Shown here one piece after another: positions 51,521 through 62,137 of a stretch of 64,000 nucleotides of DNA. The stretch's first letter is position 1. Every line of letters starts with the position of its first letter. The position numbers and the translations under genes were made by a program. The stretch comes from Undaria pinnatifida. Its lineage: Eukaryota; Sar; Phaeophyceae; Laminariales; Alariaceae. The stretch lies in contig JABAKD010000017.1 in the NCBI GenBank assembly GCA_012845835.1, forward strand, positions 1,044,001-1,108,000, read 5' to 3'. Under the pieces are notes generated by a model. That model saw only the letters and a list, made by a program, of their open reading frames with translations, searched no databases and had not been told where the DNA came from.

Positions 51521-54500
51521 TCAAGCACGCACTGGATATATGATACCCACAAACACAACATGTGTTTCCCAATCGAAACCAGCTGATCTTGCGCCTCGAA
51601 AGAAGCGCTCCTAGAACACGACATTGCACTATTTTGAGGAGAAGAGAAGACCAGCGACAACAACAGCAGCAACACCACCACCAACCACAACACCACCATC
51701 AACACCACCACCACCAACACTACGCCCCCCCATTCCCGATCTGAATCAGCTGACATTGCAGAAGCGCTCCTAGAATATCAAATCGCGCTGGTATGACGAG
51801 AAGACCAGCGACAACAGCAGTAACACCAACACCAACACCAACACCAACACCAACACTACCCCCCCCCTCACAGCCACACCAATACCAACAACGCCACCAT
51901 TGCCAACACTATCACCACCACCACCAACACAAACGCGAACAACAACACTGCACCCCCCGCTCCCCACATAAATCAGCTGACCTTGCGTCTCGAAAGCAGC
52001 GACCCCAGGAACACCGCGACCAGCCGAGTCTTGAAACTGCCTTCCATCGGCCTCAGCGGTCCCACGGTGCCCCCCCCTTCACCCCCGAAAGATGCTGGCA
52101 GCTCGTCGGAGGCTTGCCTTACCATTTCCGCGCACTCGGTATCCGATCCCGCCTCCTCCGTGGATCCTGATGCGGCAAAGTGGTTAAATGGTGGTTGCAA
52201 CAATTAGCTTCCGTTATCGTGCCGTGTAAACTCTAGACACAACCCTACCCTCGACCACAAAAGTGACCCAAGCGATCAAAAACGTCGGGGTTGACGGCAC
52301 TCTTGTCCCTTGACGGACATCCGTCAAAGGAAGCCGTCAAAGAAAGCCGTCAAGGAAAGCTGTCAAGGACACCCGCCAAGGAATTCCGTCAAGGGCATCC
52401 GTCAATGACAGCCGTCAAGGAACTCCACACACTAAAACACGTATGATAAGTCCAAAGACGCCTTGACGGGTCAAAACTAGACAGTCAACCGACATATTTG
52501 TAGACGGATGCTACGGTAGAGGTGCACCGTTTTTTTGCTGAGGCTCCTCGCTTGGGGGAGCTCTATACTATTAATAGTATTATACTATCAATAGGGTTAC
52601 GGTTAGGATCAGGTAGTATATTAGTATAATAGTATAATACCCAAAACCTATCATTGGTATTCAACGAAAACAATGGCAAAAATAAAATAAAGGAAACTCA
52701 GACGATTTTCGAGTTTTAAGGAGCGGCGTCGTTCTGAAATCGCTGCAAGCTAGAACTGCTACGGTATGGGTCCTTCAGTACGGCCGGTGGTGTGCTATAG
52801 AGAGCAATGTGACCGCCTTATTGGGGGAAGCCGCCTTATTCACGTTATTCGCCTTAGTCATTCAAGGACATGACTGCAAACTTCCCCAGACGCGCCACGC
52901 GATTTTGACCGCGTTTTTATGTCGGGATACCGCCTTACTCAGACCGCCTTATCGTGGGACCTCTACAGTACCTCCAAAGCGATGTTGACCGCCTTATATC
53001 GGGATACCGCCTTACTCAGACCGCCTTATCGGGGGACCTCCAAAGCGATTCTGACCGCCATATATCGGGATACCCCCTTACTCTGACCGCTTTATTGGGG
53101 GACCTCCAAAGCGATTTTGACTGCCTTATATCGGGATACCGCCTTACTAGCCCTTGCTCAGACCGCCTTATTGGCGGACGCCTGCTGCACCTGTATCGTG
53201 GCACGCGCCCTTGATCCGTAAGCCTAAAACCAATTCCTAGCCCTGCTGGGTTCTCTCTGACGCGTGAATCGAAACCCATGCACATGAAGGGCAGATCATG
53301 ATCTAGATCATGATCTAGATCGCATAGATCCTGTAGATGCTATAAATTATATAACTAATCTAGATAATCTAGATCGTATCGTCTAGATAATGCAGATCAT
53401 ATAGATCTTGTAGATCATGTAGATGATCAAATTACATCATACAGATGATATAGATCACATAGATCATATGTATATATCGTCTATATGATATAATATACCA
53501 TATAGATCATTTACATAATATATATCATATAGATCATATAGATTATGATACTAAATGTTGTGCAGGATCTGCGCGGTACACGTCTAAAACTCAAGAAACA
53601 TATGCTTCGTACATCGCCCAGATCATCATCCAGGTTTGTTTCGCAGATCATCCAGATCATCCGGGTTTGCTTCAAAGATCACCCAAATCATCCAAATTTT
53701 TGCTTTGTACATAATCCAGATCATCAGGGTTTTTGCTTTGGACGTCATCCATATCATCATCCAGACCATCCGGCAGCGTGATCTATAGGCCATGCAGCTC
53801 ATACAGACATCCAAGGCTACGGTAGTATCATACCCCATTCTCACTAAGAAATTTGAACCACTCGCACGACTGACTCTTTACCTCATGGTTAAAAGGACTT
53901 TCGACGGCTTTCTTGGCGCAGCGTAGCTAATGATTCCCTTGCGGATTCATGTCGCAAACATAAAACAGAACGCCGTACCGCCTTGGTCAGAGGGGGGATC
54001 TGTCTTTCCTGAAAGACAGATCATCATTAGATCATCTAAAGGGATCTGATATGTTCGGCGTGTGAGACTGCTCGCACATCATCCATAGGAGGCGTTCTTT
54101 TCGGTTTCACCTTGCAGGATCGCAACGCAAGCCTTGGCGATGAGCTTGTCGGCGCGCGCTAGGGCTATGTGCCGACACCCCAAGTATCGTTTGGCCTGGA
54201 GACGGTAGCTGAGCAGCTCCGACAGGACTCCGGCCCACCGTACCTGCACGAGCAATTCGTTACTTCATGGTTTAAATGGTAAAATCCCTTCTCAACTGCA
54301 CCCGAACTACTTGGGGTCGGAGTAAGATCATTTCTGTCGTGGGGTAAGGATTGTCACATCACATACAAAGTACACAAAAAATATACCAGGTGTACAACTC
54401 TGTCCGGGAGTGCAACGATTTGTTTTCCGAAATATTTTCATAGAAATTAACACAAGAAGGCTACCCCGTTCTGACCCGAAAGCCTTGAGAACCGTTTAGA

Positions 54501-55570
54501 TACGAAACATTAAGACTCAACCTAATGCTCAAAAACGGAAAATCAAAGAGGATACATTACACTAGCCCCCCCCCCCCCCAGCAAGGCGGTGGTGTTCTAT
54601 AGAGGGCAATATGACCGCCTTATTGAGGAAAGCCGCGTTATTCGTTCTAGGTTATGAGTGCAATTCCCCAGGCCCAGTCGTGTCAAGCGATTTAGACCAC
54701 CTTATATCGGGATACCGCCTTATATCGGGATGCCGCCTTGTATCGGGATACCGCCTTATATCGGGATACCACCTTTTATCGGGATACCGCCCTGTATCGG
54801 GATACCGCCTTATATCGGGATACTGCCTAATATCGGGATATCGTCTATATCGGGATACCGCCATATATCGGGATACCACCTTATATCGGGATACCACCTT
54901 ATATCGGGATACCGCCATATATCGGGATACCGCCTTACATCGGGATACCACCTTATATCGGGATACTGCATTATATCGGGATACCGCCTTATTTCGGGAT
55001 ACCGCCTTATATCGGGATACCGCCTTATGGGGGACCCCTTTCGTAGATTGGGTCGTGCTATAGGTGGCATGAAGCGGGGGGTGAGGAGGAGGAGAGGGGG
55101 AGAGGGGAAGCCGCACGGTAGAGTCTGACGTGCACCAACCATTGTATTTTCCTTCTGAGGGTGGTGGCTTGACTGTGAAAATACTGAGTGTGCTACCCGA
55201 TGAAAAAAGGCCAAGGCCTAGGTTATTAGGTATACGAAGCATTAATATTGCAAATTAAGAATGGCACTTGTATCCCGACGGTTTTATTACTGCGCGAAAG
55301 GAGCCTCACCTTTCGTAAAAACACTTTAGCCAAAATATGGTACACCTTAATACCTACATCGCAGCACACGTCTCAATACTGCTTATTTCAACACGTTAAC
55401 TGCGTTCGACGGAAAGTGGACTCGACACCGGCAGCGGCAGGCGTCAAGATCAGAGAGACTGTCTTCTTTTTTTGTTTGTTTGTTCACCCTTACCTCCTTT
55501 GCCTTTGAGAGCTCGACGACACTCTCCGTCGCCTCTAGCCTCCTCTCCAGGACGTTCATCGCCACGGCGC
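51521..55570 (-). CDS. Unrecognised helical protein, 3-4 minus-strand exons
   Basis: Minus-strand exons with agreeing phases: 55570-55494 (acceptor CCGATCAG, donor GAG|GTAAGG; AVAMNVLERRLEATESVVEL), 54243-54111 (acceptor TCGTGCAG, donor CAAG|GTGAAA; LSELLSYRLQAKRYLGC and ALARADKLIAKACVAILQ), 52166-52123 (acceptor GCATCAG, donor ATG|GTAAGG; STEEAGSDTECAEM). A possible terminal exon is 51610-51521 (acceptor TTCTAG, ERFFRGARSAGFDWE..., stop TGA). The middle exon has no ATG and was found only by splice sites and composition. It is strongly helical and basic, with no family recognised. The first exon needs an incoming phase-1 donor, so these may be 3' exons of the SET-domain gene upstream on the same strand. 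Confidence 0.5.
51740..52020 (-). pseudogene. Two decayed copies of the 51.6-kb exon edge
   Basis: On the minus strand, GGGTCGCTGCTTTCGAGACGCAAGGTCAGCTGAT (about 51968-52008) and CTAG|GAGCGCTTCTGCAATGTCAGCTGA (51746-51773) align with CTAG|GAGCGCTTCTTTCGAGGCGCAAGATCAGCTGG at 51580-51614. The copies are separated by CCA/CAA microsatellites. The first has lost the AG and the second soon meets a stop. Confidence 0.6.
52289..52500. mobile_element. MITE, GGTTGACGGC family, copy 2
   Basis: The left end GGGGTTGACGGCACTCTTGTCCCTTGACGG and right end CCTTGACGGGTCAAAACTAGACAGTCAACCGAC are inverted repeats. Between them is a CCGTCAAGGA minisatellite (about nine units) and the block ACTCCACACACTAAAACACGTATGATAAGTCCAAAGAC. 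Confidence 0.78.
52501..52765. mobile_element. ~265-bp MITE family member, AT-expanded
   Basis: It starts GACGGATGCTACGGTAGAGGTGCACCGTTTTTTTGCTGAGGC, the left TIR of the 40227/41528 family, and carries GGGGGAGCTC and CAGACGATTTTCGAGTTTTAAGGAGC. An AT-rich TAATAGTATTATAC palindromic stretch fills the middle. The right end is less clear. Confidence 0.6.
52770..53205 (+). mobile_element. MITE of the AAGGCGGT family with internal repeats, copy 3
   Basis: GGTCCTTCAGTACGGCCGGTGGTGTGCTATAGAGAGCAATGTGACCGCCTTATTGGGGGAAGCCGCC starts the element. GCGAT..TGACCGCCTTATATCGGGATACCGCCTTACTCAGACCGCCTTATCGGGGGACCTCCAAA then repeats about four times, each containing an inverted copy of the TIR. Confidence 0.72.
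53285..53560. repeat. AGATCATAT microsatellite
   Basis: Degenerate (ATAGATCAT)n with GATCTAGATC palindromes. Confidence 0.92.
54575..55060 (+). mobile_element. MITE of the AAGGCGGT family with 18-bp minisatellite, copy 4
   Basis: It begins CCCCCCAGCAAGGCGGTGGTGTTCTATAGAGGGCAATATGACCGCC. About 20 units of TATATCGGGATACCGCCT follow (54700-55028), and it ends GCCTTATGGGGGACCCC. The unit resembles the TIR itself (reverse complement AGGCGGTATCCC). The long RDTALY/GYRLIS frames are artefacts. Confidence 0.85.
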
Positions 55571-55663
55571 CTGATCGGAGGGGGGAGGGGGCATTTTCAA
55601 TCCAGCCATCGCGACAAAGGTTAGTCCAGAGGAACACACACGGCAAACAAAAAGGAGAAAAAT

Positions 55664-56030
55664 CAGGGATTTTTCACGGGCCATGACCCGTCCCGCGGGT
55701 CGGAACAGGAACTTTGCAAAATCTCGCGGGGCCGGTGGGGTCGGGTCAGGAGTTGCTCGAAATCACACGGGTCGGATCGGGCCTGGGGAACATGTGTTCT
55801 CACGGGTCGGGTCAGATCGCCCTGACTCGACCCGACCTGACCCGACCCGACCCGACCCGACCCGACCCGTAAAAAGCCCTGGAAACAGATATTTCACACT
55901 CGCCATCTGAATGTTTTTGAATCTCACGGGTCGGGTCAGATCGTCCTGACTCGACCCGACCTGACCCGACCCGACCCGACCCGTAAAAACAGCTGGAAAC
56001 AAATATTGCACACTCGCCATCTGATGAGAG
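55664..56030. mobile_element. hAT-like CCCGA-repeat element with tandem duplication
   Basis: It starts CAGGGATTTTTCACGGGCCATGACCCG; a first end AAAAAGCCCTG is at 55881. The right half plus about 40 bp of flank (ACACTCGCCATCTGA) is then tandemly repeated to about 56025. Confidence 0.7.
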
Positions 56031-56529
56031 TGAGAAAGAATTCTAACGAATGAGAACCACAGCGGGGTTGAGGTTATTTTCTGCAAGAATTGAGAAGAAA
56101 TAAAAAAGAAATGTCTCATTTTACGAAAGGCCATACGTCGTCATCAGGGTCAAACACGGCTATTTATAGTAAAAGCTGTAGATTGTATAGGTTTTTGTGC
56201 ACATCGTGGGTTCTGATTACCGTGTTTCTCCGTAGCAGTTCGTTTTTTTCGTGGATTTTAGTACGTGCACCCCATGCGCGTCTGGGGCCTCGGAAACTAG
56301 AAGCGTCGTTCTCGCATCGTTTTTTTTCGTTTTCTGCGTGTAAACGTGGTTGATCGCGGATACAAGCAACGCCATTGGTGCTATGGTTGACCGCATTTTT
56401 TTGCGTCATTTTAGACGATACTTGGTTGGAGGAGGGAAAGGGAAAAGTGTGACCGTGCTCATAGGATAATACAGCCGCGCGCCGCACATTGTCAGACGAT
56501 TGGAGGCGTTTCGAGCGATCGTGGAACAC

Positions 56530-56832
56530 GTACATACGTGTCGCCACTGGGACACCACTTTTACATTCCAGCTTCTGGACAAGCCATGGCCACACAGGCG
56601 TCGCGCCTTCTCCTTCCCCCCGGCACGCGTCTTCGTTTCTATCGCGCAGAGGGTTTTTTCATGGAATTTATTTATAGCTGAGGCACGCTCTCGTGTTTTC
56701 CGGGAGTCATGTTCTTTGCACGAGAAAAAGTCCCTACGAGACCACGCTCGGGTATCGCGAAAAATCGACCTTAGCAGGTAGGCAAACATATCACTAGACC
56801 ACCGGGAACGCCGTGTGGCTGATGTTGCTTGG
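56530..56832 (-). mobile_element. tRNA-derived SINE, minus strand, diverged
   Basis: On the minus strand: GCGTTCCCGGTGGTCTAGTGATA (A-box-like), then GGGACTTTTTCTCGTGCA, GAGAGCGTG, CTGCGCGATAGAAACGAAG, CGACGCCTGTGTGGCCATGGCTTGTCCAGAAGCTGGAATGTAAAAGTG. The head matches the 29.8-kb copy, and the 3' block matches 117-474 and 34014-34325. Confidence 0.68.
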
Positions 56833-56917
56833 CGTTTGTTAGCCCAATGGTTGATTACACGCTGCCCATAACTATGACGTGTTTGGCGCGCCCCCACCCC
56901 TTCGCACGCAATCAAGG

Positions 56918-59496
56918 TTAAGGAAAACCACTATCACCTCTAGTGGAAGCGTCGTCAGCCCCATCCTCATCCTCTTCCTCCTCCCCCGCCCCACCCTCTC
57001 TCTCCCCCCCCTCCCCCCCCCGCGCTTCAGCGCGGCTATCCGCTGCCCCCCCCGCCTCCGCTCCCCACCCCCTCGCCCCTCCCACCCGTTGCGTCTCCCC
57101 ACCCCCCCCCCCGCCACCGCCACCCTGCCCCGGCTCGCCACGCCCCTCCGAGACGAACGCCTCCAAGGGAGTTGCACACCCGCTGGTAGCACTGCTGCTG
57201 TGACAGAGGCGGCAGTCGCAGTCAAACCCGAACTGGTCTTTGAGTCGGGTCTGCCGAGAGGCTAACGCTATCTCTCGGGGCTCCAAGTAGGAGATGCTGA
57301 CGACGACGACGGTGGGGTGGTCGGGTCGGTGGTTGAGTGAGGGGGTGAGGGTGGGTGGGTGGGTGGAGTGATGGATATGGGGGGGAGCGGGTTAGGAGGA
57401 GGAAGTGCGCCTGCTTTTCGTTTCAAGCTCTGTAGTTACTCTGGTTGAGTATTGCATACCCGGCATGTTTTTCGTGTTAAACGTTACCTGATACAATACC
57501 AGGCATATTCTTATTTAGGTTTTTGTTTACTTTCAGTGCTGCGGGGAGCATGCACACACTGGGTGGGGGTACGAGTAGAGCCTTCGGCTGTGCGACCAAG
57601 GGCAAGAGAAACACCCGCGCAAGCGCCACGCCAAAGCCAGACACTCGACCAAGCCGCTCGTGCAGCGTATAATTATGGCAAAACCGCAACCAGCGCTACC
57701 GCAGAGGCAACCAAGAGCTCTTCAAACGCAGCCCACCCGCTGCCCCCCCCTGTGGCCCATTCTCGAAACCTCACGTTATTTCTTCGCCGGCACGAATAAG
57801 CTCCGTAGCCCTGATTTCGCTAAGGTTGCTGTCGGCGGGACCCTTCGAATCTGCACCGCCTCTTTTCCCTCCTTCCCCTACCCCGCCCCCCTGCTCTTGA
57901 CCCAGCCGTCGGCTTAGCCGATGACCTTGGGAGGCAGGGGTATCGGACATGGACTTTCCCGCTTGCCACTTGATAGCATTAGCCCTGCCCCCGCATGAAG
58001 ATGTCGACCGAGGCCAGAGAAAATTAGGGGAGATGAGAGGAGGAGGGGGGGGGCGGGGGACGGTGGAGGGGGGAAGGGGGGGAGGGGGCGGGCCAGGGGT
58101 ATGCGCCGCATGTCAGGTTGTTCCATGGGAGGGGAGAGTAGGGCAGGGTAGGGTAGGGCAGGGCATGGTAGCGTAGGGCAGGGTCAGGTAGGGTAGGGTA
58201 GGGTAGGGTAGGGTAGGGGTAGCGCAGGGTGAGGTGAGATGGGCTGAGGAGGAAGTCAAGGCCGGGGGAACGGACAATACACCACTACAGCACGAAATGT
58301 TTTTTTCCATTCCCCGGACGAGCGTGGATACACGGTCTGCGAACAGAGCTGCCGCAAGCGAAAGTGGCAACACAGTATCGAAAATAGGAAACATAACCTC
58401 CATCGCGGAGTCTTGTTCGTTCCCATAATAAAAACAGCTACATCAGGTTTAATGCGGCAAAAAACATCCTGTCTTATTCCCACGCCCCCCCCCCCAAAAA
58501 AAAATGGGTGCAGCAACAAGAGGCACACAAACCAGCTCAAGAGGGGACACACAAAAGGTGCATGCACTCGATGCACGGTGCAAAAAAAAAGGTACACTCA
58601 CGGCAAAACAAAAATACAGCTACGGCCAAAGAAACACACGGCACTCGCTCAAACAGACAAAAGGCACAACAAGGGCAAAATTGGTCAAAACACACACACA
58701 CAACACAGAACTGGTGCAAGGTAACACGCGCAACAAAAAAGGTATACGCAAACGCAGACTGACGCACAATACATGCCGCACAACTCATACCATATACAAG
58801 CTTCCCCTTAGAGATGGGGTTGATTCGATATCCCGGGGGCGTCGCAAGCCCAAAATTAGGAGCGCGTTCCAATGATATGTGCAGGCATGAGCCACATCAT
58901 ACGGCAGCGGTAGTTATTATTTTTGCTGCCCAGCAGCTGCTGTATGCTTCGTATGCCTGGTATGAGGTCCGACGATGCGTGTTTGGCTACTCTTGCACGG
59001 GACGTGTTAACGTTGCCGTCGTGCGATCCCCTGCTGTTGTGCACCAGCCAACACACATACAGGCCTTACCTCGCTACACTCCCCCGTTGGCGAGTCTACG
59101 TAACTTATTACGCACGTATTATCTTCCTTGGTTCGTTTTCTACTTCTCTCGTTCTTTCTTTCACGTCTTCCTTGTCTTTCAGTTTCCTTTTTCTTCTTGG
59201 ATTTGTACATGGATTGAGTTCCCTGGGTGGCATGCGGTGTGGTCGCTTTTCAGATGCGAGTCTTGAGACGTATGTACCAGTATGGGCTTGGCACGCTGAT
59301 TCCCGGTTTCACTTGTTCACGCATATTTTTCGGCGGATGCATGAACTACTTCAGCTGCGAATGATATATGCGTGTACCACTTTTGGTTTGCTTGTGTTTT
59401 TTCCTGGGGTATTCCTCCACCCTAAATGTCCAGAGTGACTGGAGCTTGTCCTGTGACCACGGACTTGCTTATGCGAGTTACTGTGAGAACAACAGC

Positions 59497-59530
<34 letters not shown>

Positions 59531-62087
59531 TACACCGTGACTACTGACGCAAAGGCGAGAGCTTGGAGCACAGCTGCCGTTGTATCGCTGCTGCTGTACT
59601 ACTGTATACTGCTTTTGTGACTGCGAGGCTGAGCGGCTGCTTTCGCAAAAGAAAAACACGGCTCTTCTTGATCGTCTCGTGCACCTACGGCAGCCCACGC
59701 TAAACGAACAGAAGAATACATACATACAGATAAAAGCACCGTCTATCGATGTCACCAAAGAGTGCTGTTGCTGGGTAGCAGACAGCAGAGAAGGTAAAAA
59801 AAAAACGGGACTGATGATTTTGCGCAGAGGGCAGGAGAGCGGAGCGACAACAAACATGCTGTGGGAGGAGAGCGGGCTATTGACAAGCATCCAAAAAATG
59901 GTTGGGGTTTTCCATGAACCTGCTCGTCTCAGCGAAGTGGAGCACAACCCCTTGGCAAAAAGAGCCAGTTCAGCGACGCTGAATGCTCAGAGCACCACCA
60001 CGGGGCTCGGCTGGGATCCAGAAATGCCTCCTAATGTACCGACGGCCCTCTTTGCTTGCCCCTCAGTCGAAAGCGAAAGAAAAACTTCGGCCGCTGGAGA
60101 ACAGATTGCCAAAAAAAAAAAGGAGCGCATCTTCTACATGGACATACATATATATTTATCTTAATATCACACACATACCGGCAGCTGTGATTGGTCATGG
60201 CCGGGTGGAGGTAAATGCCGCTGGCAAAACCGTTACTCTGCAGGGCTCCGAACAGGCGGACAATGCCCCGCGCGTCCAAGCCCGCCTCCGTCGACCGCTC
60301 TCCCAGCTCCAAAATCATGGATTTCGCCACCTCCTCGTGTCTTCATACGGCAAAGAGAACAAAATAATCCCGTCCGGAGAGACCAAAAGCGCAGAGGCGG
60401 GCGCGGTGTTAACAAACACGCCGGAATAAAGACACTAGAAGGATAGGATTAAACAAATACTAGGTACCATCTAAGCACTGGTGGTCGACATAGCAGAACG
60501 TGGGCACAAGCCAGACCTCCTGAGAACACCTTCTGAAAGTTGGCTATGACCGGAAAAATGCACAGAGCGTCTTGGCAAACTCCAAACGGCAGCCTTTTGG
60601 AAACACCTTTTCGAACACCTCTAAAATCACGCCAACATCACAGATCGTGAGTGTCAACCCTCATATCTTGTGATGCTCGAAGTTCCAAAACGGTACAGTG
60701 CTCAGATGGCCGGCATTTTGCCCATCTTCCTCAACGGTGACGAAGCGGGGGGGCGGGTCCCGTCCACACGCAGGCCGGCGTGCCCGGTGGTTCAGTAGCA
60801 AAACACGTAACTATTGAGGTCGATGCGAATCGTCCCACGGTACACTTTGCGGGCCAAAGGTCCCTGACTACCGTAGTTGAACTCGAGTGTGGAACCATCG
60901 GTGCGCATGATAACATCACAAGTGCATTTGTTTCAGGACAAGCGCTTAGAAATTTTGGTATCTTGGTCGGTTTGGGCGAACGAATGTCTTCGAAGTAACG
61001 TGCTCGGGTGATGTTGATGATGTTGAGCCGCTCCTCGTGGTAGGAGCTCAGGAAATTCTTGGAATCTTCTGATGCACCCCTAGCGTGGGATGCCTCATGT
61101 CATGTCATAGCTTTGAATACCGCAAGGGACTCCTTGTTACAAAATTGGCAGGCCGGGAGTGCTAGAGCGCGAGTTGATAAAATTCGATGCAAAAATTAGT
61201 CGACGAGCATAAGAAGCTGAAAAGTGGGAATGCTGAACCACATGCGCGATACAAATGAGGGCACGCACTGGGGAGGAGAAGGGAGGACACCAGAGGGGAG
61301 GACACCTGTGGCCACGGCTTACCCAGAGTGGTCGCTCAGAGTAAAGCCCCTTGGGAACATAGTCAAGCCACGCCAAAAAATCAACACGATCGGCAAAGAT
61401 AAACCGCAGCAAGATCGGGTTATGATAGACCAAAATCAGAGGTGGGTGCGGCGTGGTGTGGTGCGGCATCGTGCGGTGCGGATCACTGCTGTCAACAGTT
61501 CACGTCAGGATGAAAAAGGTCAACACAAAGTTTCTCCGAAAAAAAAGCAGCAAAAAAACCGAACGACCAGCAAATACTGACAAAAAAAAACGAACGACAA
61601 GGAGCAAAACACATGTGTTAATAAAAAAGTAGAACAGAAGGGAACGGAAAAATAACTACGGCGACGAAGAGACTAAAAAACAGAACCACTACGCAATATG
61701 GTCAAGAAAAAATACAGCCCTCATCACCGACAATTCCCATACGTCAGCAAATCTACCGCTAAGATGTATTTCCCCCTCCATAACGTTCCACAAACGTTCT
61801 GGGAAAGTTCCAAGGTATTAACACGAATTTTCCAAGAAACATTAAGACGGAAAACGTGTTCTCCTCGAGCGATCCGCACCTGGTCATTAAGCTCTCGGAC
61901 TCTTCCGCAGGGAGGTCTTCAAGCTTCTGAGGGTGAAGCCATCGAAGCTCTCCGAGGACCTCTTTTAGCCTCGGTAGAGGTAGCGCCAGGATCCATTTCA
62001 GGCACAGCTCCTCCTGCGATGACGATTATGGCGACGATGACAGGACTTAAACAACGACAACGCAGCGACGACAAAAAAAACAACGGT

Positions 62088-62137
<50 letters not shown>

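Noticed and set aside
54611-55242. Repeated-peptide protein (GYRLIS / RDTALY)
   Set aside because: All frames on both strands stay open because the 18-bp unit has no stops; it lies inside a MITE.
58113-58403. Minus-strand frame rich in TLPYPTLP
   Set aside because: Generated by the GTAGG array; it lies in an intron of the SET gene.
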